Of a DNA stretch of 64,000 nucleotides, positions 10,711-22,095 are shown piece after piece; position 1 is the first letter of the stretch; each line of letters starts with the position of its first letter. Under the pieces are notes generated by a model. It did not search any database and was not told the DNA's origin. It saw nothing but the letters and a program-made list of their open reading frames with translations. This DNA is from Aphrocallistes beatrix (lineage: Eukaryota; Porifera; Hexactinellida; Sceptrulophora; Aphrocallistidae): the NCBI GenBank assembly GCA_963281255.1, contig OY725503.1, forward strand, positions 248,001 through 312,000, written 5' to 3'. The translations under genes were made by a program, and so were the position numbers.

Positions 10711-11169
10711 ACCAACCAATATCAATTTCATTCGTACAAGTATTTCATTAGATTGTTCATTTTATACTTATGATAATTTATTTCTAAATTTTTAATGAAA
10801 CTTGTCTATTTTTAAGGAGTCAATTTAAATAATCTGCTTTAAGTCAGACTCTCACTGTCGTTGAGTGCTCTTTAAGAGTTGAACTTGAATTTACTCTCGG
10901 AAGTTTCACAAAAATAGACAGGGCACATTATCATAATTAACTATAGATTCTATTTTACAATATTTGGATTATGTTTTATTCTTGTTAACTCATAACAGCA
11001 AGAATTTTCAGCATTTACTGAAAACCCAGTACGATTTGATTATATTTGAAGTAGAATTCGGTTAGTACATACTCGGATAATAAGTTATTTGGTTTAGAAC
11101 GTCATTTTGTAAGTACTAATAATTCCTTCCCGAAAGGGTACATCTTATCTGAGTTCTACTGCACTATAT

Positions 11170-11430
11170 TAGATATTATACGGGTTGCAACGGGTTGCAA
11201 CCAAAGGAATTGGTTCAAGAAATACTCGAACTTGGACTATCTACAATGTTTCCAAATACCATTACTGCACTACGTACCTTAGTTAGTTGCTTGCATCAGT
11301 GTCTTCAGAGGAACGCATCTTCAATGTTTCGAAGAAAGTTAAAAATTATCTCAGTTCAACTATGGAACAAGAGCGTTCAACTGGGCTAACCATGCTTAAT
11401 ATCAATTATGATTTGCACAAAGATTAGATT
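11170..11430 (+). pseudogene. hAT-type transposase relic (C-terminal dimerisation region)
   Basis: In one frame it encodes an FPNTITALRTLVS-like stretch, and after a frameshift a segment with S-x-E-R-x-F, then K-N-Y-L-x-S-T-M-x-Q-E-R and a Gly-Leu-Thr-Met-Leu motif. This order is typical of the C-terminal dimerisation region of hAT transposases. It is frameshifted and isolated, so it is not functional. Confidence 0.65.
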
Positions 11431-11802
11431 TTACCTCATTAATTGATGCATTCGCACAGAAAAAGACTAGAAAAGTATCGATCAAAGCTCGTTTGTATTC
11501 GCATAATTACAATTTATTGAAGTAACTGTCAGTTACAGATTATTTCGTGACTGGATGACGCAAATTCAAGTCAAATTCATCACAGATTTAAAACTTTATT
11601 TCACCTTTTGTATATTCAAATTGTAGTTTCGGAAACTTCGAATTATATAGTGAAGATACTTTTAAACAATTTTTAGTTGTGGACTCTTGTAACGATATTT
11701 TTGTGTTTTGATTCCATCAAAAAGGTTTATGATACACATTTAGATTATTTTAATAAAACACAAATGGGATACGTAATGCAATATCACATTTAAGACAATA
11801 AA

Positions 11803-13065
11803 TTATGTATACATGGTAGGAACAGTAGGAGAGTTAGAATATCTGAAGACAGAGTTAGGATTACGAGAGGCTACTATGATTCTATACTCAGAATCGATAA
11901 CTATTCCTGTAGGAAAGAAGAATTCTCCTCGTCCTGTTCCTTCTCTACCGAACTTGTATTTCAGCTCTCCTTTGTTAGTAAATATTAGGACGCAATGAAA
12001 TGACGAATCAGTTATTAGAATATTCTGTTTGACATCCAGACAGAAATGGTATGGATTAGTCACATACCTACCTTCTCCACGTGGAATAATCATCCTGATC
12101 AGCTGATGAGTGTAATTATAGTAACGAATCCTGTGTTCTCCTCTCGTCAGCACTACTATCTCCTCATGTGTTGTCTTGATGTCACGAGGATCAGGAATAT
12201 CTGAAATAACTGAATTGAATGTAAGATTCAAGTTCAAACATTGAATTCTATTATTGTCACTGTCACATATGTAAATTCTATTTTTATCTTTGGAAGCAGC
12301 AACACCACAAGGACAGTTAAATTCGAGTTTCTTCTTTCCTTGCTTCCCGACTGATTTCAAGAATTTCCCTTCAGCAGTGTACTCATTCAGAAAATGATCT
12401 TCAAACTGTGTAACATACACTGAGTTGTTACTGATACAAACACCATATGGACAAGACATCTTTTCACTGAAATCGAATAAGAACTTTAATGATTTGGTAA
12501 AGAGTTGGACACGATCATTCCAAGAATCGCATAAATAAACATTGTTTGTTTCAGGATGAATAACGATTGAACGAGGAGAACGGAACATTTCAGCTGACTT
12601 AGATTTTACACTGTGTTTGCCAGCTACGATTACTGGGTTTTCTATTTCCTTATAGTCCCGAACAGAAATCACCCTAATCGCTCCTAACTTACTCAATCTA
12701 GCTTCCAACTCTGCATCCCACTCCAACTCTACTCTCCTCATGCTAGATCTCTCCTTCTCCCAATCTTCCCTTAGCTTCCTCACACGGTCATCTAACTCTG
12801 CAACGTGTTGCATCACTAGATCTTTGTTTTTGTTTACCTTTGATATAGCTAGCTCAACCTCTTTCAATTTTTCCAGCTCCTCAATCTGTTCAGTAATAGC
12901 ATCCCCCCTGTATCGCTCCTCTAGCTGATCCAACTCTGATAGCAGTTCGGTCTCTCTCTCTCCTAGCACCTGACGAGCTCTAAAGAACTTCCTTCCTATT
13001 TCCTCTCTCACCCTACCAATGTGTTCCAGGAATCTGTCAGGTTCCTGTAAATTAGGAGTAGCCAT
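11803..13065 (-). CDS. Coiled-coil/NHL-repeat protein 3, shifted C-terminus
   Basis: This gene encodes 420 residues from the MATPNL-type ATG at 13065: a coiled coil followed by six NHL repeats. Its C-terminus differs from all siblings. After Asn-Pro-Asn, a one-base deletion puts the usual Cys-Leu-Gln-Met-Phe ending out of frame and adds about ten different residues (Ser-Asn-Ser-Pro-Thr-Val-Pro...). The last propeller strand may therefore be altered. The hAT relic at 11170-11430 lies downstream in place of the ACK/ATG4 scar seen after genes 2 and 5. Confidence 0.8.
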   Translation of the reverse strand: MATPNLQEPDRFLEHIGRVREEIGRKFFRARQVLGERETELLSELDQLEERYRGDAITEQIEELEKLKEVELAISKVNKNKDLVMQHVAELDDRVRKLREDWEKERSSMRRVELEWDAELEARLSKLGAIRVISVRDYKEIENPVIVAGKHSVKSKSAEMFRSPRSIVIHPETNNVYLCDSWNDRVQLFTKSLKFLFDFSEKMSCPYGVCISNNSVYVTQFEDHFLNEYTAEGKFLKSVGKQGKKKLEFNCPCGVAASKDKNRIYICDSDNNRIQCLNLNLTFNSVISDIPDPRDIKTTHEEIVVLTRGEHRIRYYNYTHQLIRMIIPRGEGRYVTNPYHFCLDVKQNILITDSSFHCVLIFTNKGELKYKFGREGTGRGEFFFPTGIVIDSEYRIIVASRNPNSVFRYSNSPTVPTMYT

Positions 13066-13772
13066 GTCTTGTAACTTCAAAATAGTTGAATCGTAAATAT
13101 AAATTTGAATAGAACTGTTGTGATAGAATAAAGTTACTTGCTAATTTATTATTTCGTTACTTTAGCCTAACACTGACTTCTGTCTATTACGCAGTACTAT
13201 CAACTATCAAGTGATATTATTTTACTGTTATGGTGTGTGACGATAGCATAATAATACTAGATAGTGATCTTGTACCTCCAGTTTCCCTCAGTGATGTAGC
13301 AATTCTTGTGTTTTAATACGAATTTTTTCAAAAATGCCGGTCAGAGACTGACAGTGCAGAAGAATACCAAACAGTGTGATTATATAGGGATCAGTGTTAG
13401 AATTCAATTCGCAGAATCACACGTACAAACCAACTAACACACTTACTCACGGACAGACACAGTACACTGTCCAAGTTGAAGGAGCTGACTATAAACGAAA
13501 TTTGAAATTTAGACTCAACAAGTATTTTGACCTCCATTTTTATGCCCTGGATATTTGAATACATTTGTTTCCGATATTAATTTGTTTTCGAAAGCGGTTT
13601 TAAACCATTTTTTGGCAATGGATTCCATGTATATTTCATTATTTCCTTCCCAAAGAAAGAAATATGCCACAAACATCGATGACTTCAATAAACACCAATG
13701 AGACACATAATGTAACAACAAATTAGGTATACATGGTCATAAACTAACAACTAAAGTAGAGCAGTAGGAGAG
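13066..13772. other. NHL spacer between genes 3 and 4
   Basis: Non-coding. The right part resembles the 3' flank of the other NHL genes (compare about 4500-4846 and 8050-8420). No gene or complete transposon was recognised. Confidence 0.5.
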
Positions 13773-15008
13773 TTAGAACATCTGAAGACAAAAGTTAGGA
13801 TTACGAGAAGCTATTATTACTCTATTTTCAGAATCGATAGCTATTCCTTCAGGCTCAGAGAATTTTCCTCTTCCTGTTCCTTTTCTACCGAACTTGTGCA
13901 TCAGCTCTCCTTTGTTTGTAAATATTAGGACGCAATGAGCTGACCAATCAGTCATTAGAATATTCTGTTCAGCATCCAGACAGAAATTCCCAGAATTAGC
14001 CACATACCCACCTTCTCTACGTGGAATTATCTTCCTAATCAGCTGATGAGTGTAATTATAGTAACGAATCCAATATTCTCCTACTGTCAGCACTACTATC
14101 TCCTCAGCTGTTGTCTCGATGTCGAAAGGACGAAGAATATCTGTAATAACTGAATTGAATGTAAGGTTTAAGTTTAAACATTGAATTCTGTCATTGTTAC
14201 TGTCACATATGTAAATTCTTTCCTTATCGTTGGAAGCTGTAATACCACGAGGATGGGCAAATTCGAGTTTCCCATTCCCTTGTTTCCCGACTGATTTCAA
14301 GAATTTCCCTTCAGCAGTGTACTCATTCAGACAATTGCCGCCATACTGTGTAACATACACTGAGTTGTTACTGATGCAGATACCATCTGGGAAATGCGCC
14401 TTTCCACTGAAATCGAATAAGAACTGAAAAGCTTCAGTAAAGACTTGGACACGATTATTCCCCCAATCGCATACATAAACATTGTTTGTTTTAGGGTGAA
14501 TAGCGATTGATTTAGGATATAAGAACATTCCAGCTGACTTAGATTTCTCATTACTGTGTTTACCAGCTACGATTACTGGGTTTTCTATTTCCTTATAGTC
14601 CCGAACAGAACTCACTCTAATCGCTCCTAACTCACTCAATCTAGCTTCCAACTCTGCATCCCACTCCAACACTACTCTCCACATGCTAGCTCTCTCTTTC
14701 TTCCAATCTTCCCTTAGCTTCTTCACACGGTCATCCAACTCTGAAACGTGTTGCATCACTAGATCTTTGTTTTTGTTTACCTTTGATGTAGACAACTCAA
14801 CCTCTTTCAATTTTTCCAAGTCCTCAATCTGTTCAGTAGTAGCATCCCCCCTGTATCGCTCCTCTAGCTGATCCAACTCTGATAGCAGTTCGGTCTCTCT
14901 CTCTCCTAGCACCTGATGAGCTCTAAAGAACTTCCTTCTTATTTCCTCTCTCACTCTCTCTACCTTCGACAGAAACCTATCTTCGCTTAACACACTAACA
15001 CTAGCCAT
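13773..15008 (-). CDS. Coiled-coil/NHL-repeat protein 4
   Basis: This gene encodes 411 residues with a MASVSVLSEDRF-type start. A charged coiled coil (about 10-140) is followed by six NHL repeats, with a complete ending Asn-Pro-Asn-Phe-Cys-Leu-Gln-Met-Phe. The 5' flank, including TATATAAAG, is nearly the same as that of genes 1 and 6. Neighbouring copies of both start types alternate imperfectly along the array, pointing to duplication of multi-gene units. Its role is unknown. Confidence 0.83.
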   Translation of the reverse strand: MASVSVLSEDRFLSKVERVREEIRRKFFRAHQVLGERETELLSELDQLEERYRGDATTEQIEDLEKLKEVELSTSKVNKNKDLVMQHVSELDDRVKKLREDWKKERASMWRVVLEWDAELEARLSELGAIRVSSVRDYKEIENPVIVAGKHSNEKSKSAGMFLYPKSIAIHPKTNNVYVCDWGNNRVQVFTEAFQFLFDFSGKAHFPDGICISNNSVYVTQYGGNCLNEYTAEGKFLKSVGKQGNGKLEFAHPRGITASNDKERIYICDSNNDRIQCLNLNLTFNSVITDILRPFDIETTAEEIVVLTVGEYWIRYYNYTHQLIRKIIPRREGGYVANSGNFCLDAEQNILMTDWSAHCVLIFTNKGELMHKFGRKGTGRGKFSEPEGIAIDSENRVIIASRNPNFCLQMF

Positions 15009-15969
15009 TTCTTCCAGTCAAACTCACTCACTTCTTCCAAATAGCAAATCGTATATATTCAATCATCATTCTATATAGCTTTATATATCTGTCTTTTCTG
15101 CACTGAAACAGTTCTATCAGTGTTAGTACCAATTGGAACTAAACAAACTGGCAAATCGTCTTTTGAATAAATTAAGAATAATTCTAAATTTGGAAATAAC
15201 AATCTATAGAAATTAATAAACCATGTTTGTTGTTTTCTTCATAGTTTCGTCTACAGGTCGAAATCACTTACAAAAGTTGTTAAATCAGCAACTTATCTGT
15301 AACAGAGTTCTAACTAACCATGTAAGATTTGTTAGTGGAAGTGGTCACACGACACAAACCACTTCCATTCTCATCCATTATTCAAACTCCAAAACATCTA
15401 ATCTCAAATCATTCTAGGGAACTTTGTGATATTACTTACTGAGTCAAGTTTACAGAAGTTTGATTCGTTAAAAAAAACACGAGACAAAACTTGTACTGTA
15501 TCTGCAGAGTTTCTTAAATCACATTTTGAACTTTACAAGATTGGTCGTGAACTTAACACAAATCTAAGAACATTTGTTGTTCTGAATTGAAGGGTGTTTA
15601 CTTGTATATTAAAACGATGGTTTTTATCCGTTTGTGCAAATTTAATGAAGAACTGGGAGGTGCTAGAAATGAGAAAATTTGTACACAAGTAAATAATAAT
15701 AATAATAATGAGTCTACAAAGGAGAGGAAGATCTCAGCGAAATCGTCTGACACTTCGACAAATTGTGCTGACCAATGAAATTCAATTATTTTATAATGGA
15801 TTGTGATTTGAACAGCAGATGTTATACGAGCAAGTAAAGCGCACTAATTATCCAATGAAGACATAGAAATGACATTATTTGAATTCTCACTTAGTTAACA
15901 TTGAATATTCATCTATTCGGAATCCGAATCAAATTAAATAAATTCGTTGGCACAATGGGAAAAAAAAGA
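15009..15969. other. Duplicated 5' flank of NHL gene 4
   Basis: It matches 6086-6936 and 20934-22090. The uninterrupted TTGTTGTT site is present at about 15570. No gene is seen. Confidence 0.6.
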
Positions 15970-16195
15970 TTATTCCTTTGTATTGAAATTGTTGTTTGGA
16001 ACTCTTCGATTTTCTATTTTTGTTTTTGAAGATTGAGAAACAACAACAAAATCCTTGTTTACATTATTATTGTATTTGTTGATACAAACTCGGATGTTCA
16101 TTGGTTCTGACATCCTACGTGATGCATCACGAGTACTAGGACTCTGATTCATTTTACTTAAACTCTGACTGAAAGAAACCTTTTGATGATCATGT
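15970..16195 (-). pseudogene. Second ATG4 linker-exon fragment (duplication scar)
   Basis: It encodes the Ser/Asn-rich ATG4 linker (compare about 23650-23860) and stops before the polyglutamine run. At about 16195 it joins directly to copied ACK 5' flank (compare 2354 onward). The join differs from that at 7250-7285, so the two scars have different histories. Confidence 0.75.
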
Positions 16196-16987
16196 GTTTT
16201 GGTTTCCATTATACATTGACATTTCAATGACACTTTGAAATAGTAAAAACTTCAAATCAAGTGACAGAGTCGTAACCACCGGTGCAATTTCAAACTGACC
16301 CCTTCTGACGAATTTAGCCTCAAAGGGGACCATTTGTACGATCGGAATGGTTTCAAAATAACCACTTTTTAGTCTCGACCGGGACACTTCACACCTAGTG
16401 ACTACAGCCTTGAAGTAGCAGTGAGTGGTTTCTATCTATGCTATAAATAGGTTTAAAAGAGGTATTCATGACAATCAAAATGCATAAATGTAAATTTCAA
16501 AAGTATTAGCATATTCAAGTTGAACATTATTCAATCTCCTTTCGTAGCTTAGAGATTTAGAAATGAGAATTTGCAATGAAGTTATGACAGTGTTTGAATC
16601 AGGAATTAATCATTGTTGTAAACTAAAATTGTAATTACTTTCCCCGACAACAAAGTTGGCTTAAAGTTATGTCACTTTTCAGGATTTTCTCGGCAAGGAC
16701 AAATTTCGGAAGATATTAGGTATTCATATACTTTACAACAGTTCAAATTTACTGAAGTGACGATTTCGTAACTGGATGGAGCAAATTCGAGTCTTTGGAC
16801 AATAAGGCCGAATCAACATGGATTATGACCTTCGTTTATACCTTTTCAAATTTAAAAATATTTGTTTTTTGACAAAACATTAGCTTCAATTAGTCATAAA
16901 TGAGACACATATAATGTTTTAACAAATCTAAGACCAACTAGGTATACATGGTCATAAACTAATAACTAGAGTAGAGCAGTAGGAGAG

Positions 16988-18226
16988 TTAGAATATCTGA
17001 AGACACAAGCTAGGATTTTCAGAAGCTACTATGATTCTATTTTCAGAATCGACAGCTATTCCTGTAGGGAAAGAGAATTCTCCTCTTCCTGTTCCTTCTC
17101 AACCGAACTTGTGTATCAGCTCTCCTTTGCTTGTAAATATTAGTACGCAATCAGCTAACCAATCAGTTATTAGAATATTCTGTTCAGCATCCAGACAGAA
17201 ACACCATGGATTAGTCACATACCCAGCTTCTCTACGTGGAATTATCTTTCTAATCAGCTGATGAATGTAATTATAGTAACGAATCCAATGGTCTCCTACT
17301 GTCAGCACTACTATCTCCTCAGCTGTTATCTTGATGTCGAGAAGATGAGGAATATCTGAAATAACTGAATTGAAAGTAAGATTCAAGTTCAAACATTGAA
17401 TTCTATTATTCTCACTGTCACATGCGTAAATTCGATCTTCATCGATGGAAGCAGTAACACCACGTGGATGGTTAAATTCGAGTTTCTTCTTTCCTTGTTT
17501 CCCTACTGACTTCAAGAATTTCCCTTCAGCAGTGTACTCATTCAGACAATGACCGCCACGCTGTGTAACATACACTGAGTTGTTACTGATACACATACCA
17601 TATGGATGAGACATATTTTTACTGAAATCAGATAAAAACTCTAAATATTTAGTGAAGACTTGGACACGATGGTTCTCAGCATCACATACATAAACATTGT
17701 TTGTTTCAGGATGAATAGCGATTGAGTGAGGGTTATTAAAGAATATTCCAACATACTTAGATTTCTCTTCATTGTGTTTACTAGCTACGATTACTGGGTT
17801 TTCTATTTCCCTATAGTCTCGGAAAGAACTCACCCTAATCGCTCCTAACTCACTCAATCTAGCTTTCAACTCTGCATCCCACTCTAACACTACTCTCCTC
17901 ATGCTAGCTCTCTCCTTCTCCCAATCTTCCCTTAGCTTCCTCACACGGTCATCCAACTCTGAAACGTGTTGCATCACTAGATCTTTGTTTTTGTTTACCT
18001 TGGATGTAGCTAACTCAACCTCTTTCAATTTTTTCAAGTCTTCAATCTGTTCAGTAATAGCATTCCCCCTGTATCGCCCCTCTAGCTGATCCAACTCTGT
18101 TAGCAGTTCGGTCTCTCTCTCTCCTAGCACCTGATGAGCTCTAAAGAACTTCCTTCCTATTTCCTCTCTCACTCTACCAATGTGTTCCAGGAATCTGTCA
18201 GGTTCCTGTAAATTAGGAGTAGCCAT
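16988..18226 (-). pseudogene. Coiled-coil/NHL-repeat protein 5, truncated by a stop codon
   Basis: The frame opens with a MATPNL-type ATG at 18226 and stops at 17099-17101 after 375 residues. The stop is a TGA where the siblings have an Arg codon in His-Lys-Phe-Gly-Arg. Beyond it the frame stays open and homologous to 16988, encoding the sixth NHL repeat and the usual ending. A single substitution therefore removes the last blade. The gene may be a recent pseudogene or make a five-blade protein; stop readthrough is possible but unsupported. Confidence 0.75.
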
Positions 18227-18921
18227 GTCTTGTAACTTCAAAATAGTTGAATCGTAAATATAAATTTGAATAGAACTGTTCTGATAGAATAAGTTTGCTT
18301 TCTAATTTATTATTTCGTTACTTTAGCCTAATACTTACTTCCTGTCTATTACGCAGTTCTATCAACTATCACGTGTCATTTTACTGTTATGTTCTATGAC
18401 GATAGCATAATAATACAAGATAGTGATCTTGTACTGTAGTGAGTAGATTGAGAAACAACAACAGCTTTGTTTGCATTAATAATCATTGTATTTGTTGATA
18501 TCACAGACTCCTTTAAGTAAGGACTGAAGGCGTTCAATGTCAGTCCTGGAACTTAGGTCCATTGTGTATTATTGATATCTCGTAATCTGCCCAAGTTAGA
18601 CATAAGGAATGTACAATTGTTAAATAGAATGTCGTATTTTCAGAGTTCATTGGTCATGTTTGCTACCACAACTATGTATGGAATATGAGTGAATGTGGTT
18701 TTCACGTGTTTTTCACAGATTTAATATTCATTTTGGTAATACGTATTCTAATCTGTTTTAAACACATTTCAAAGCGTTATTAATGTAATGATTTAAAACA
18801 TAATCAAGGTAATAATTGGTTAGTTCGAAATTTTTGAAATTTTCCAATGGAATGTTGCTACATTTCAGCGTTGCTTTGGAAACGTATTTATACCATTTGA
18901 TCATATTTCTTGATAGGGCTA

Positions 18922-19065
18922 CTTTCTATTAGCTTCTAATACATTTTATAACACCAAATCTTAAGGTTTTCGAGATATATTTTCTGAATAATACTTGCAG
19001 CATTTTTCGAAAGTCTTAAGATTCAGTGTTATAAAATGTATTAGAAGCTAATAGAAAATATACAG
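18922..19065. repeat. Foldback (inverted repeat)
   Basis: Two arms of about 40 bp, TATTAGCTTCTAATACATTT and its inverse, face each other around a spacer. No target duplication was identified. Confidence 0.6.
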
Positions 19066-19116
19066 CAACCTATGGAATAGCATTACTTTATTCATAGATA
19101 TTTTTATTCATAGATA

Positions 19117-19418
19117 CAGTAGACCCTCGCTAATCTGAACAGTTCTGTGCCAATGATCGAAACAATCGTTCGGATTAATGAATTTGTTCCGATTAGTGAA
19201 ATAACACTAATTCAAAGGAGTATTAATTCTAAAAATATTTTAATTGTTAGAATATTAAGGATAATATTTTGTTATGATTGCTTCTTTAATGAGGTTTCTC
19301 AATCTTATTGAAATATATAATATTATAAACGTTGATTTAAAGCATAGAGGCGAATAATATTATATTTCGGGTATTCGAATTGTAAGAATGAAGTGTTCGG
19401 ATTAGCAAGGGTGCTCTG
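19117..19418. mobile_element. TA-flanked MITE, family N, copy 2
   Basis: It begins CAGTAGACCCTCGCTAATC and ends GCAAGGGTGCTCTG, with TA at 19115-19116 and 19419-19420. It is inverted relative to the copy at 10044. Confidence 0.8.
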
Positions 19419-19697
19419 TACCAACCAATATCAAAATCATTCGTACAAGTATTTCATTAGATGATCCATTTTAAACTTATGTATAATTTTTAGTTTTTTG
19501 GCATAACTTTGTAATTGGATGGCGGAGCGGTTAACCCATTTTATGTTCCATTGATTCCCTCCCAAAGTGTCACATGCTTAGATGGCTTCATAATTAAGAC
19601 ACAAATGAGACACATTAGGATTAGAACAAACTTAAGACAGCAAATAGGTATACATGGTCATAAACTAATAACTAGAGTAGAGCAAGCAGTTGGAGAG

Positions 19698-20933
19698 TTA
19701 GAACATCTGAATACAGAAGTTAGGATTTTGAGAAGCTACTATGATCCTATTTTCAGAATCTACAGTTATTCCTGTAGCATCATAGAGTTCCCCTCTTCCT
19801 GTTCCTTTTCTACCGAACTTGAGTATCAGCTCTCCGTTGCTTGTAAATATTAGGAAGCAATGAGCTCTCCAATCAGTCACGAAAATATTCTGTTCAGCAT
19901 CCAGAAAGAAATGGTATGGATCAGTCACATGCCCAACTTCTCCACGTGGAATTATCTCCTTAGTCAGCTGATGAGCGAAATTATAGTAGCGAATCCAATG
20001 TTCTCCTCTTGCCAGCACTACTATCTCCTCAGCTGTTATCTGGATGTCACGAGGATCAGGAACATCTGAAATAACTGAATTGAAAGTAAGGTTCAAGTTC
20101 AAACATTGAATTCTATTATTACCAGTGTCGCATACGTAAATTATATTTTTATCGTTGGAACCATTAATACCAAAAGGATAGGCAAATTCGAGTTTCTGCT
20201 TTCCTTGTTTCCCGACTGACTTCAAGAATTTCCCTTCAGCAGTGTACTCATTCAGACAATGACCTCCATGCTGTACAATATACACTGAGTTGTTACTGAA
20301 CCATAGATCATATGTAAAGTTCATCTTTTCACTGAAATCAAATAAGAACTCCAAAGATTTGGTAAAGACTTGGATACGATCATTTCCCGAATCACATACA
20401 TAAACATTGTTTGTTTTAGGATGAATAACGATTGAGCGAGGTTGATTGAACATTCCAGCTAACTTAGATTTCCCATTAATGTGTTTACCAGCTACGATTA
20501 CAGAGTTTTCTATTTTCTTATAGTCCCGAAAAGAACTCATCCCAATTGATCCTAACTCACTCAATCTAGCTTCCAACTCTGCATCCCACTCCAACTCTAC
20601 TCTCCCCATGCTAGCTCTCTCCTTCTCCCAATCTTCCCTTAGCTTCCTCACACGGTCATCCAACTCTGAAACGTGTTGCATTATTAGATCTTTATTTTTG
20701 TTTATTTTAGCTGTCGCTAACTGCATCTCTTTCAGTTGATTTAATTCGTCAATCTGTTCAGTAATAGCTTCCCCCTTGTATCGCTCCTCTAGCTGATCCA
20801 ACTCTGATAGCAGTTTGGTCTCTCTCTCTCCTAGCACCTGATGAGCTCTAACGAACTTCCTTCTTATTTCCTCTCTCACTCTCTCTACCTTCGACCGAAA
20901 CCTATCCTCGCTTAACACACTAACACTAGCCAT
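19698..20933 (-). CDS. Coiled-coil/NHL-repeat protein 6
   Basis: This gene encodes 411 residues with a MASVSVLSEDRF-type start; a coiled coil precedes six NHL repeats. The coil differs more than in other copies at about residues 50-80 (Glu-Ala-Ile-Thr-Glu-Gln-Ile-Asp and Met-Gln-Leu-Ala-Thr-Ala-Lys-Ile). It is the array member closest to ATG4, and its 5' flank leads directly into the ATG4 3' region, so this end may be the ancestral junction from which the scars at 6937 and 15970 were copied. Confidence 0.83.
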   Translation of the reverse strand: MASVSVLSEDRFRSKVERVREEIRRKFVRAHQVLGERETKLLSELDQLEERYKGEAITEQIDELNQLKEMQLATAKINKNKDLIMQHVSELDDRVRKLREDWEKERASMGRVELEWDAELEARLSELGSIGMSSFRDYKKIENSVIVAGKHINGKSKLAGMFNQPRSIVIHPKTNNVYVCDSGNDRIQVFTKSLEFLFDFSEKMNFTYDLWFSNNSVYIVQHGGHCLNEYTAEGKFLKSVGKQGKQKLEFAYPFGINGSNDKNIIYVCDTGNNRIQCLNLNLTFNSVISDVPDPRDIQITAEEIVVLARGEHWIRYYNFAHQLTKEIIPRGEVGHVTDPYHFFLDAEQNIFVTDWRAHCFLIFTSNGELILKFGRKGTGRGELYDATGITVDSENRIIVASQNPNFCIQMF

Positions 20934-21506
20934 TTCTTCCAGTCAAACTCACTCACTTCTTCCAAATAGCAAATCGTATATATTCAATCATCATTCTATA
21001 TAGCTTTATATATCTGTCTATTCTACACTGAAACATGTTCTATCAGTGTTAGTACCAATTGCAACTAAAATGAGCGGGCAAATCATCCCTTGAATGATTA
21101 TGTGGTCTATCAATAGCAATTCTAAATTTGGAAAGAACTTTCTATAGAAATTAAACCATGTTTATTGTTTGTGCATAGTTTCGTCTACAGTTCGTAACCA
21201 CCTACAGTAGTTGTCGCATCAGCAACTTATCAGTAACAGAGTTCAAACTAACCATGCAAGATTGGTTAGTGGAAGTGGTCACACGACACAAACCACTTTC
21301 ATTCTTATCTATTATACAAACTCTAAAACATCTAACCTCAAATCATTCTAGGGAACTTTGTGATATTACTTACTGAGTCGAGTTTAAAGGAGTTTGATTC
21401 GTTAAGAAAGCACGAGACAAAACTTGTACTGTATCTGCAGAGTATCTTAAATCACATTTTGAAACTTTGTCATGAACTTAACACAAATCTATGAACATTT
21501 GTTGTT

Positions 21507-21923
21507 TGGGGCGCTGCATTAGTGCGAATTTGGAGAGTTGGCATTAGTTCTACTCTATTTAAGGAGAGTTGGCATTAGTTCTACTCTATTTAAGGAGAGT
21601 TGGCATTAGTTCTACTCTACTATATAGAGAGTAGACATCCGTCAACGGAAATATGGTTGCGGAGAAAATAATGGCAGAAAGTGAAATTAGGCATTTTAAG
21701 CTTGAAACAGTGTCAAATTGACCGTGAAAGTGGCATTTTAATTTTGTGAGGTTTGGAAGCATAATGGGTATAAATCAAGAATTGATCATTTAGAACTAAT
21801 GCAATTCTCCCAAAATTCGAGTAGACCTAATGCCAACTTTCTATAAATCGAGTTGAACTAATGCCAACTCTCCAAATTCGCACTAATACCAACTCTCCAA
21901 ATTCGCATTAATGCATGCCCCTC
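21507..21923. mobile_element. Long-TIR element with 8-bp target duplication TTGTTGTT
   Basis: The left end GGGGCGCTGCATTAGTGCG and the inverted right end share GCATTA(G/A)TGCGAATTTGG and further internal repeats of GGAGAGTTGGCATTAG. TTGTTGTT occurs on both sides (21499-21506 and 21924-21931) and only once at the paralogous empty site 6647-6654. An 8-bp duplication suggests a hAT-like mechanism; no transposase is present. Confidence 0.8.
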
Positions 21924-22095
21924 TTGTTGTTCTGAATTGAAGAGTGTTTACTTGTTACTTATACGAATATTAAAACTCGATGGTTTTTATTTGTTTGTGC
22001 AAATTGATGAGAAACTGGGTGCTAGAAACGAGAAATTTTGTACACAAGTAAATAAAAATAATAATGAGTCTACAAAGGAGTTAGATCTAAGCGAA

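Noticed and set aside
5760-20650. Repeated plus-strand frames of about 62 codons opposite the NHL coiled coils
   Set aside because: They are mirror frames of the conserved coil codons; their conservation follows from the minus-strand genes.
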